DNA of 18,373 nt from Ophioceras dolichostomum. Its lineage: Eukaryota; Ascomycota; Sordariomycetes; Magnaporthales; Ophioceraceae. Below are positions 9,789 through 18,373 of this stretch, piece after piece. The position numbers and the translations under genes are program-made. Position 1 is the stretch's first letter, and each line of letters opens with the position of its first letter. A model generated the notes under the pieces. That model saw only the letters and a program-made list of their open reading frames with translations, ran no database searches and was not told where the DNA came from. Where the stretch lies: NCBI GenBank assembly GCA_003049485.1, contig PYST01000453.1, positions 8,631 to 27,003 of the forward strand. The letters run 5' to 3'.

Positions 9789-10241
9789 GAAACTTGCCAC
9801 CCGCCCGGTTCCTGTTTAATGATGTTATGTACAACAAAAGAAAAAAAAAATAGATAGCAGAGATGGAGGAGGAGGAGCATACGAGCCTCGCTCCGGTCCC
9901 CGCAAAATCCGTAGTTCGTAGATGCAGGTATATGGCCATGGCCGCCTGGTAATAGGTGGGATTGCGGCTCAACGTAGAAAGATGCTTGCTACCCCATCCA
10001 TCCATCTTTCTTTCTTCATCCTACCTTTTCGCCTACCCCGCCGGGCCCCCGGCCGATATATCAACGACCGCCGCAGGCCGTCTCGTCTCGCCTCACCACG
10101 CCTCGCCTCGTCTAGGGTGTGAGAAACGGCAAGGAAAAGAAAAGCAAAGAAAGTATTATCGACGGATAGATAACTTGCTTTGCGTGTGGGTCGGGAAGAG
10201 CATGCAGGGGGAAAGGCTATTTTACCTTTTCTCGGTCTAAG

Positions 10242-10264
10242 TTTTTTTTTTTTTTTTTTTTTTT
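10242..10264. repeat. Poly(T) run of 23
   Basis: An uninterrupted run of 23 T is followed by more T-rich sequence. It is a homopolymer tract in non-coding DNA, equivalent to poly(A) on the minus strand, and so could also be the poly(A) tail of a very old retroposed copy. No flanking element body was recognised. Confidence 0.9.
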
Positions 10265-10584
10265 CTTTTCTTCTCTTTTTTTCCCCCAAAGGCTTCTGCT
10301 GGAAGGGCGAGCTGTGCCTGGGCCCTAAGGCCTTCCATGAAATTTTCTTTGTTCAACTGGCTGCCCGGTGATGGGCGGGAGAGGGAGGGAGGAAGGGAAA
10401 GGAAAAGTAGTATTCGGGCATGAGTTTACCCGCCTCTGAAGAACGGACAGACGGACCGTACACCTGCTCGCATGAGGGCCTCTTTGCTCTAGAGTAAGAC
10501 ATGTATGTCGTGACATGCCAGGTCTGTCGACACCGGCTTCACGGGGAGGGTTGTTTCTGTGTGCTGATGTCGAGATGTCGCATA

Positions 10585-10592
10585 TCACGTGA
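10585..10592. promoter_or_regulatory. TCACGTGA E-box palindrome
   Basis: This is the third exact copy of the palindrome, in the context ATCACGTGAC, which matches the RTCACRTG form known for yeast Cbf1. It lies 2.7 kb upstream of the karyopherin gene, so direct control of that gene is uncertain. Confidence 0.4.
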
Positions 10593-11930
10593 CATTGCGA
10601 TTTGAGTCAAGTCACGCGCTCATTGGGAGCCTCGTCCACTGTCTTTCTTTTCCTCCTTTCTTTTGTCTTGCCTCTCTGTTATGTTGTTGTCCCTTTCTCT
10701 TTTCTTTTTTTTTTTACTGGTGGCCCCTGCATCTCTAATCTCCTCCAACGGCGTTTTGTTGGGTCGGAAGGATCGTTGTCCGCCTTCCGCCTTTCCCCAT
10801 CTTGTAGGTCCATGGAAGGGACGATGATGGTTAAAATGATTCGTATCTCGTGTGTACAGCCACGACCTGACAACCGGGCTAGAATGCACGCTCGGCAGTA
10901 GGCATCTCTTTTCCTTTTGCTCCTTTATGAATCGTCCTGTCTTGTCCTCTTTCTTTTTTTGGGACCTGGGGTTGAGCTGAGCTAGTGGTTTTATGAGTTC
11001 AGGCTGCTGCATTCAGGTTGCAGGTGATTCATGAAACCTCAAAACACGAAGGAAGCTGTAAGCTCCCTTCAATAGATTAATGATGCTGTGCTGTGCCTCG
11101 ATTGCTCAATTTGGGTAAGGTACTGAGGTCGTTAAGTTTTCCAGGCACCAACTGGCATCCGGGGGCCACATGTCAAAGAAAGGAGGCCACGAAAGCAGGC
11201 GCCCGGCGTGGCAGTTTTGTTTGTGGGAACCTCCCTGCAAAGAAGCTGCAGCTTTCTTTCGGGTGGCTACAGGAACTCGTGTGCGTTTGGGGGTAGCATT
11301 GGATGACGAAAAGGAACATGATCTTAGATGGATGCACCACGGCACGTTTTCCTTGGGTGCTTTACCTTGCCGTGAGTTCGTGGCGGCGAGGCATCATCCA
11401 TCCTGTCCGATGTCAGAGTGGATTCTCGATCGTTATGGATTAGTGTAGCGCGTGGACTCGTTGTTCTATACCGACCAGTACCTCTTCGAATCTACCAACT
11501 TCGAAACTCGATGAGAGGGTACCAAAGTGATGTCGAGTCGAGTCGGCAGCAGAAGGCCTCGGGTCTCACCGTCGTCATTGTTCTCCTGGGGACTAACGAA
11601 CACAGTACTGTGATGCTAGGAATCTGGCCGCATGGAGAGCCCAACTCTAAATCTTGGGCTGCAGCCACAAGCATCGGTCCGGCCAGTCGAAATGCTGAAT
11701 GGTCAGGGGGAGGAGACTCTATTCCAGGGGGCGGTTCATGAGCTTCATGCTGCTTTCATCTGAGTTCCGCGCCCTGACTGGCTAGCGATGGTCCGCCAAT
11801 CAAACTCTCGAGGGAGGTTCCTTCGAGCTCCAGAGCTCCAATTTCAACGACTGCCCGCCGCCGTTCCCATGCAGCAGCAGCAGCATGTTTCTGATATTTC
11901 TTAGAGGAGTCTGGGTGAGGGAGGATCCAG

Positions 11931-12018
11931 CCAGCACAGCCAGCACAGCCGTGAGCAGCCGTGAGCAACCGCGAGTCCATAACTGCTAGTGGGCGGTGCG
12001 CCAGTCCGCCAGTCCGCC
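11931..12018. repeat. Cluster of short tandem duplications
   Basis: Three different doublets lie close together: CCAGCACAG twice (11931-11948), CCGTGAGCAG/CCGTGAGCAA (11949-11968) and CCAGTCCG twice (12001-12016). Each unit is 8-10 bp, typical of local replication slippage. Confidence 0.8.
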
Positions 12019-12580
12019 AACAGTTGGATCTGGAGGAGAGTCGCGGCCATCGCTTTGTGCAGACGGCTGGACATAACCAGGCGAGCGACAAACTGGAAAA
12101 TATGTAAATAAATAAACGCAATCCGCAGACGCACGTCTAAAATGCCCTGCTTTTCGTTTTGTTTATTCTCCCTCTTAAAATTAGTTGATTTGTTTCGTTG
12201 TTTTAGCCACTTCGATGAAGAATTGGCCGACCGACGGATGTTTGTGCTGTTTTTCTTCGGTTGCCAGTGCCTTTTCTTCACCCCATCGGTGCGAACCACC
12301 ACACAGCACAACCCTGATCCGACAGGGGCCAGAAACTATCATCTGCATCCACCGTCACTGCCACCGCCAACCAGAATTGACAGTTGACCTGACCCCATCT
12401 GCGGTCTCTGGGTCAGGTTCAGGGCCACCACCCCTCCAAAAACCTTTCATAGGGGCACGTCCCCTCTGTCTGTTCGCATCCCACCAACTTAACTTTCACT
12501 TCATCGCTCGCGTCGTCTACGCCTACCTGCGTAAGGTAGCCAGCTCTTTTGTATGCTGCTGCGTCATCCTACGGTTGTGT

Positions 12581-12607
12581 GAGGAAGAAGAAGAAGAAGA
12601 GAAGAAA
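12581..12607. repeat. GAA-rich purine tract
   Basis: About five GAA units lie in a longer purine-only stretch about 720 bases upstream of the karyopherin start codon. It is a simple repeat and might influence chromatin, but nothing more can be claimed. Confidence 0.8.
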
Positions 12608-13329
12608 ATTGACAGAGATAATAGGCCCTTTTTTTTCTCCGGAACGAAGCAAGCAGGATTATCGATCATCGCGCTCGCGCGCACGTGGAGGAATCCGCCA
12701 TCTCCTTTTCTCCCATTTTTCTCTTGTCCGATCGCACCATCCGAAACTGCATATGCCCCGCCATTTGCTGGCCACCGCCCGTCGTCGCACCGAGCTAGGT
12801 AAAACCCAGGCTGAAAGTTGGGTGCTGCTGCTAGATGACACAAGCCGGACTCACTGCTACGAGCACCGCAACCCCAAAGTCTTAGTTCACCACAGCAGCT
12901 GAGCCTTGCTTGCTGGCTTGCTTGCTCACTACGTGCTGCTTGTTTGCTTCTGCTTGCCCGCCAAATCTCACACCCCCAGCCCCAGCACCCCTCCCTTTCG
13001 AGCCGGAGATTCTGCCGCCCGCCACCACAACCACCACGACAGACCGGCCGACCGACCGCCATCCCGCCAGAGCAAGAAGACTCTGACATACCAGACGCAC
13101 GCAGGCATCGAGCGGACCACTGTGCTCAGCTACTACTTTTCGCGCCAGCCCAGCCAGCCTGCTCTGCTCGTGTTCAAAATCGGTGTCGCGGCCGTCTACG
13201 ACAAGGCAGGTCCGCTTGTTGCATCCTTCATCGGGAATTTTTTTTATTCAGTCCTGTCCATCCTTCCTGTCCACGAACGATTGATCGACCGAGCTACGAC
13301 GGCCTCGTGCATCCCGCCATTCGGTCAAG

Positions 13330-16300
13330 ATGGACCCGACATCTGTCCGGAACTGCATTCTTGCGACGCTCGACGCCAACGCCGACATCAGGAGGACCGG
13401 CGAGCAGGACTTGAAGCAGGTGCGTACCTCTGCAGAGACAGCGTCTTATCTGCCGCCTGGCTCACCGACTACCCCTCCATGGCATGGACACCATTGTTTC
13501 GCGCGCGACGCGTCCCAGCCTCCGCAAGCATCATCATCATCTCGCGCCCTTAGGAGGCCCAACTGCTTCTTCGCTTCCTTAGAGCTTCCTCTCGCTAACG
13601 CTTTCATCGTCTCCTGCCGATGCTAGGCCGAGCAACAACCGGGATTCATCGACTGTTTGGTCAACATTCTGGAAACGGAACAGGCCCAGAATGTTAGGCT
13701 TGGAAGTACGGTTGCCCTCGAACACCCTCTGAACCTCGCCTACTCAAGCTGGCCCCGGATCTTGCAGTCTTGCCCGCGTGGCAAAGGGAAAGACACGTGC
13801 TGACTTGACCGCCTTGCGCAACCAACTTCTGTGCAGCTGTCATCTACCTCAAGAACCGCGTCCACCGCGCTTGGTCCGCCGAGCAAAACATCATCACCGG
13901 CGAAACCTCGATACCCGAAGATGAGAAGGAGAGGTTCAAGGAGCGGTTGCTGCCGCTCCTGGCCGGCTCGCAGGGCGTCATCCGCCAGAACCTCGTGCCG
14001 ACGCTACAAAGAATCCTGCACTGGGACTTTCCGGAGAAGTGGCCAAGCTTCATGAACTACACCATCGAACTGCTTCGGACCAACGACAAGGCCAGGGTGT
14101 TGGCCGGCCTGCAGTGCCTACTCGCCATCTGCCGGGCTTACAGGTTCAAGCCAAACGATGCTGAGAACAAGGCCCAGATCGCAAAGATTGTCGAGCTCAA
14201 CTTCCCCAGGCTGCTCGAGATCTGTAGGGAGCTCGTCGTGCAGGAGAGCGACGATGCCGGGGAGATGCTTCACATCGCGCTCAAGTCTTACAAACACGCA
14301 ACCTTCGTATGCTGGCCATCCCTATCCACATCATCTACAGTCTCAGGCAACACCTCCCAAGGCTGGCCACAACCAAACTCGACTGCGGCTAACACCGAGA
14401 ACAACCAGCTCGACCTCCTTGGTCCGTTGATGCAGCAGGATGTTAATATGGCTTGGTGCGATATTTTCCTACGGACGGTCGCACGCCCCGTGCCAGCCTC
14501 CGCCATGGCCGACGAGGACGCCGAGCGGGAGAAGAACCACTGGTGGAAGGCAAAGAAGTGGGCGTTCTACAACCTCAACCGTCTATACCAAAGGTAAGCA
14601 GACGCAATCCAGCCAAGCCAACCTGGGCCAACCTGGGCCAACCTCCTGCTGCGGAAAGACCACCGCATGGCATTTTCCCTCCCCTTGTCTACGTCCCACG
14701 CATGCACAAATCCCACGGCGAGACATCACATGTGTCTTTGGCTGCCCCTCGAAGCTATGCCGACTCCCTCAACCCATTGATACTAACTCAAACCTCCCCA
14801 TCCTGCGAATAGACACGGAAACCAAGAGATGATCGGCAAGGATTCACCCAACCAAATAGCCTTCGCGAAGGACTTCCAGGCGACCATTGCCCCCGCGATC
14901 CTCAAACACTACCTCGCCGAGATCGAGAAGTGGGTTGCCAAGACGGCGTGGTTGAGCCGGCCCTGCCTGTCGTACATAATCGTGTTCCTGGAGGAGTGCA
15001 TCCGGCCCAAGGAGATGTTCACGCACCTGAAGCCACACCTGAACAACCTGGTGCAGCACTTCATCTTCCCCGTCATGTGCCTTTCGGAGGACGACCTCGA
15101 TAACTTCGAGGAGCAGCCAGAGGAGTACCTGCATCGCAAACTCAACTTTTACGAGGAAGTGTCGGCGCCGGACGTGTCCGCCACCAACTTCCTGGTCAAC
15201 CTCACGAAGACGCGGAGGAAACAGACGTTCGAGGTTCTTCAGTTCATCAACGCCGTTGTCAACGAGTACGAGACGGCCGCGGAAGACGCCAAGAACCACG
15301 TGGCCAAGGAGGGAGCCCTGCGAATGATAGGCACACTCGCACCGGTGATCCTGAGCAAGAAGAGCCCGATCGCGGACCAGGTCGAGTACTTCTTGGTGCG
15401 CTACGTGTTCCCAGACTTCACGAACCCGCAGGGTTTCCTGCGTGCTCGGGCCTGCGACACGATCGAGAAGTTCGAGCAGCTCGACTTCCAGGAGCAGGCC
15501 AACCTCCTGACTGTCTATCGCAACATTCTGGAGTGCATGGCCGACCCGAAGCTGCCCGTCCGCGTGACGGCCGCGCTGGCGCTTCAGCCCCTGATCCGCC
15601 ACGATATCATCCGGCGCAGCATGCAGCAGAGCATCCCTACCATCATGCAGCAGCTGCTCAAGCTGGCCAACGAGGCCGACATCGATGCGCTCGCGAACGT
15701 CATGGAGGATTTTGTCGAGGTGTTCGCGAAGGAGTTGACGCCATTCGCGGTCGCCCTTAGCCAACAGCTGCGAGATACGTACATTAGACTTGTCCGTGAG
15801 CTGCTCGAGAAGGTGGCTGCAGACGGCGATGAGTTCTCGGACTTCCTCGACGACAAGAGTATCACGGCGCTGGGTGTGCTGCAGACGATCGGCACCCTCA
15901 TCCTGACCCTCGAGAGTACCCCTGAGGTGCTAGCCGCTATCGAGAACATCCTGATGCCCGTGATCGAGATCACGCTCGAGAACAAGCTCTACGATTTGTA
16001 CAACGAGATCTTCGAGATCGTTGACAGCTGCACTTTTGCCGCCAAGTCCATCTCGGAGTCCATGTGGCAGGCCTTCGAGCTGATCCATAAGACTTTCAAG
16101 TCCGGCGCCGAGCTGTATCTGGAAGACATGCTCCCAGCCCTGGACAACTTCGTTCAGTACGGCGCCCCCCACCTCGTGCAACACCCCGAGTACACGCACG
16201 CACTCTACGATATGGTCAAGGTCATGTTCGAGGACACGAAGGTTGGCGGCGTCGATCGGATCTGTGCCTGCAAGTTGGCCGAGGCCATGATGCTGAGCCT

Positions 16301-17463
16301 CAGGGGCCACATTGACAACTACATCGAGGGCTTCGTCACGATGGCCATGAACTTCATCACCACTGGCGATCTTAAGATAAAGTCTGTGAAGATCCACCTG
16401 ATGGAGATGGTCATCAACGCCATCTACTACAACCCGATCCTCACGCTCCAGATCCTAGAGGCCAAGAGCTGGACCAATAAGTTTTTCAGCCTGTGGTTCA
16501 GCAGCATGGATCTCTTCACCCGCGTCCACGACAAGAAGCTGTGCATCGTCGCCATTGTGGCGCTCCTGGGTATCAACCCCGACCAGATCCCGCCCAGCGT
16601 CTCCATCGGCTGGCCCCGTCTGCTCCAGGGCATCACGGTTCTGTTCCGGACCCTTCCTGCGGCAGAGAAGAGTAAGCACCCAGCCAACAACTAAATACTC
16701 ATCATCCCTCTCTTTTCTTTCCTCGCGGTCCACTTCCGCAGTTTCATCCCAAGACCACGGCTTTGGCTAACGCTTGATACCCTGTCAACAATCTCAGACC
16801 GTGCTGAGGCGATGAAGGAGGACTTCACGCTTGATGGAGGGGACTACAACGAGGAGGAGGACGAGTGGGATGAGGAGGATGAGTCCGCGGCCTGGAACGC
16901 CGACGAGAATGCCGCCGAGGATGAGGCTTCGGATGTGAAGGATGCCTACTTGGAGTTCTTGCACGAGGAGGTGAGTTCTTTGCCCAACCAGACAACCACA
17001 AGTAAAAAGGACGTTGTGAACGGTGGTACTAACGCCCCCAACAGTCTCAAAAGTTTGGCAACCTGACTGGCCACGAGTCTGACGACGATCTCGGGGAGCA
17101 CTCCCTGCTCTTGGAGACGCCCTTGGACAAGGTTGAGCCATACCAAGTCTTCAGGGCTTGTCTGATGCGTAAGTTGTCTACTTTTCATATATATATTGCT
17201 CGTCCATTTAGGCGATACACACACGGTCTGCCCACGTACTGACATTGGATCATCAACTCCGTCCTGCAGAACTGCAACAAGACCAGCCACAGTTCTACAC
17301 CTCACTGGCCAGCCACTTGTCGGCCGAGGAGCAGAGCGTCGTCCAGCACGCCGTCAACCAGGCCGAGTCCCTGATACTCGTTCTAGCTCAGAACCAGGCG
17401 CAGGCCCAACAGCAGGCGGCGGCGGCAGCAGCAGCCGCGGCGGCTAATGGCGGAGCGAGCTAG
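13330..17463 (+). CDS. NMD5: Importin-beta family karyopherin, Nmd5/Sxm1/importin-7/8 type (1057 aa, 8 exons)
   Basis: Exons are 13330-13419, 13627-13705, 13837-14306, 14409-14593, 14813-16671, 16798-16970, 17045-17168 and 17270-17463, giving 3174 nt and 1057 residues. The product is a HEAT-repeat nuclear transport receptor that should bind Ran-GTP and carry proteins into the nucleus. The importin-beta N-terminal (Ran-binding) domain covers about residues 22-102, including VIYLKNRVHRAW and LHWDFPEKWPSF. Family marks follow: YKHAT/LDLLGPLM, WWKAKKWAFYNLNRLYQR (258-275), IFPVMCLSEDDL, GALRMIGTLAPVIL and RVTAALALQPLI. An acidic loop (about 902-952, EEEDEWDEEDE) and the final VEPYQVFRACL...QFYTSLASHLSAEEQ block match the importin-7/8 C-terminus. 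Length is close to yeast Nmd5 (about 1050). The start is supported by at least 490 ATG-free bases upstream. The C-terminus ends in a Gln/Ala tract with nine consecutive Ala. Yeast Nmd5 imports TFIIS and Hog1; cargoes here are unknown. Confidence 0.94.
13420..13626 (+). other. Intron 1 of NMD5
   Basis: The donor is GTGCGT, the branch site CTAAC at 13595-13599 and the acceptor CTAG. The intron is 207 nt and phase 0. Splicing joins EQDLKQ to AEQQPGFIDCLVNIL, the expected start of the importin-beta N-terminal domain. Confidence 0.9.
13706..13836 (+). other. Intron 2 of NMD5
   Basis: The donor is GTACGG, the branch site CTGAC at 13800-13804 and the acceptor GCAG. The intron is 131 nt and phase 1. 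Splicing restores QNVRLGTVIYLKNRV. The donor is unusual, but no alternative nearby keeps the frame and the conserved sequence. Confidence 0.85.
14307..14408 (+). other. Intron 3 of NMD5, in frame and stop-free
   Basis: The donor is GTATGC, the branch site CTAAC at 14389-14393 and the acceptor CCAG. The intron is 102 nt (34 codons), phase 0, with no stop. Removing it joins KSYKHATF to LDLLGPLMQQDVNMAWC, which fits the family. Keeping it inserts a Ser/Thr/Asn-rich segment with no family counterpart. Confidence 0.85.
14594..14812 (+). other. Intron 4 of NMD5
   Basis: The donor is GTAAGC, the branch site a full TACTAAC at 14781-14787 and the acceptor ATAG. The intron is 219 nt and phase 2. Splicing joins NLNRLYQ-R-HGNQEM. 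The intron carries a 10-bp tandem repeat, ACCTGGGCCA, at 14621-14644. Confidence 0.93.
16672..16797 (+). other. Intron 5 of NMD5
   Basis: The donor is GTAAGC, the branch site CTAAC at 16767-16771 and the acceptor TCAG. The intron is 126 nt and phase 1. It joins TLPAAEK-N-RAEAMKEDF, directly before the acidic loop. Confidence 0.93.
16971..17044 (+). other. Intron 6 of NMD5
   Basis: The donor is GTGAGT, the branch site CTAAC at 17029-17033 and the acceptor ACAG. The intron is 74 nt and phase 0. It joins YLEFLHEE to SQKFGNLTGHESDDD. Confidence 0.93.
17169..17269 (+). other. Intron 7 of NMD5
   Basis: The donor is GTAAGT, the acceptor GCAG and a CTGAC branch site lies around 17238-17242. The intron is 101 nt and phase 1. 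It joins QVFRACLM-Q-LQQDQPQFYTSL, matching the conserved C-terminal block. Confidence 0.92.
17416..17446 (+). repeat. GCN trinucleotide repeat coding for poly-Ala
   Basis: Nine GCN codons (GCG and GCA first, then GCC/GCG/GCT) follow a Gln/Ala-rich stretch at the very C-terminus of the karyopherin. The tract is a likely length-variable site. Confidence 0.85.
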
Positions 17464-18373
17464 CGGCTGCCCATCACGACTCAGTACCGGCGGCGCCGCG
17501 AATCGTACCGGACTTTGTGCAAGGGGGGCGAAGAGTAGAGAAGGCGCGTGCTTGCATTGGGCTTCCATCCAATGGCAGGCAGGCAGGCAGGTGGGCAGAC
17601 AAGCAAGCAGGCGGGTCATGATTACCTACCTAGCCACCACTACTCGGCTCATCTCTATTCACCCGTGTGTGCGCGCCTGCGGCTCGGTCTTTTGCGGGTT
17701 CCCTCCTTCAACTGGTCTTTCTTGTCTCTCTCTATTGTCTCTTTTGTCTTTTTTTTTTATCTTTTTCGGTCCTTGCGATATCCCCCATAAAGAACATAGT
17801 GCCAAACAATATCAGTCGACTTCAGATGGTTTCCCTCTTTAAGCCTTTATGTCTCTAGCCTCTCCTCTCAACCACCCGTCCATTCCCGTGCCCATGCTGC
17901 ATCTTTGTCGTTACTTCTTTCTCGCCTCGCACTCCCTGCTGTTGTGCCGCACTTTTTATCACTTCACTTCCTCTTCTCCCTTGTTTGCTCGTTGATATAG
18001 CGCAGTCAGTATGTGCAGATTTCTTTAGTCCTGCGGTGATATATGGTGGACCGGGAGGGTTTCACCCTGCCCCTTTTTCTCTTGTTTCTTCGTTCTCGAG
18101 GATGGTCTCTCTCTGCTCTCTCTTTCGAGGACTCTTGGTTGGATGTTTGCTTGCTTGCTAGCTTTTACGACGGAATCAATCGATTGGAGGACAAACGCAA
18201 CTGGGAGGGAGGGTTTGCTGTTTTTTTTTTCCCACTTGTCTGGTAAGGGAGAAGAAAGGGACGATGGATGGGATTGATGGGGCGAGAGAGGAGTTGGGTG
18301 AGGGGAGTATGAAATTGGGAGAAGGGGTAGGAGGAGTCTTTTATGAAGAAGCCAAGCAGACAAAAAAGAGGGG
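17464..18373 (+). other. 3' flank of NMD5
   Basis: No gene could be supported. The first 400 bases are probably 3' UTR. They contain a GGCA/AGGC tetranucleotide repeat (about 17574-17591) and T-rich stretches around 17740-17765. No classical AATAAA signal was seen; ATAAAG at 17787-17792 is a weak candidate. The remaining sequence is T/C-rich, then purine-rich, with only small domain-less frames on both strands. Confidence 0.55.

Larger units (their letters stand above)
9131..13329. other. Intergenic region upstream of the karyopherin gene
   Basis: No protein gene could be supported on either strand. Frames are short, lack domains and overlap. The region contains two TCACGTGA sites, a cluster of GGTACC/TAGGTA motifs (9382-9788), a 23-T run, GAA repeats and small tandem repeats at 11931-12018. 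No tRNA, rRNA or transposase remnant was recognised. The last 490 bases contain no ATG and probably include the leader of the gene at 13330. Confidence 0.55.

Noticed and set aside
12906..13553. 215-residue frame running across the karyopherin start
   Set aside because: It has no ATG start (12906 is TTG) and lies in a different frame from the clear importin-beta N-terminus.
14844..15764. 306-residue minus-strand open frame
   Set aside because: It is antisense to the conserved karyopherin exon 5 and is explained by the codon structure of that exon.

Overview
The window reads as nuclear DNA of a filamentous ascomycete (Pezizomycotina, most likely a Sordariomycete). The two genes have short spliceosomal introns with GT...AG ends and CTRAY branch sites close to the acceptor. 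Exons are GC-rich, intergenic DNA carries pyrimidine tracts and microsatellites, and both proteins look most like filamentous-fungal families. No bacterial, viral or transposon coding signature was seen.

Layout: 1-4157 is gene-poor and holds a perfect 12-bp hairpin, two short tandem repeats and, at its end, a CT-rich block that looks like the leader or promoter of the first gene. 4158-6027 is gene 1 (+), a three-exon gene for a 518-residue RfeG-like protein. It has a conserved N-terminal domain, a long Pro/Gln/Tyr/Ala/Ser/Thr low-complexity region with a 48-bp repeat, and an Arg/Asp/Glu tail. 6028-13329 is 7.3 kb with no credible protein gene. Its first part (about 6170-8800) is strongly and strand-specifically enriched in GGAC/GGAT, and its second part carries E-box palindromes, a GGTACCTA-type motif cluster, a 23-T run and small tandem repeats. 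13330-17463 is gene 2 (+), an eight-exon gene for a 1057-residue importin-beta family karyopherin of the Nmd5/Sxm1/importin-7/8 type. 17464-18373 is its 3' flank.

Gene 2 was assembled by hand from splice sites; the exon lengths add up to an exact open frame. One of its introns (14307-14408) is a multiple of three and stop-free, so simple ORF reading would wrongly keep it. A similar optional intron may exist in gene 1 (4787-4867). The two genes share orientation but have no obvious shared pathway: one is probably a nuclear regulator, the other imports nuclear cargo.

The most unusual signal is the GGAY-rich tract directly downstream of the RfeG-like gene. It may be a very long 3' UTR or a separate noncoding RNA. 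I did not find a clear new multi-gene system here.
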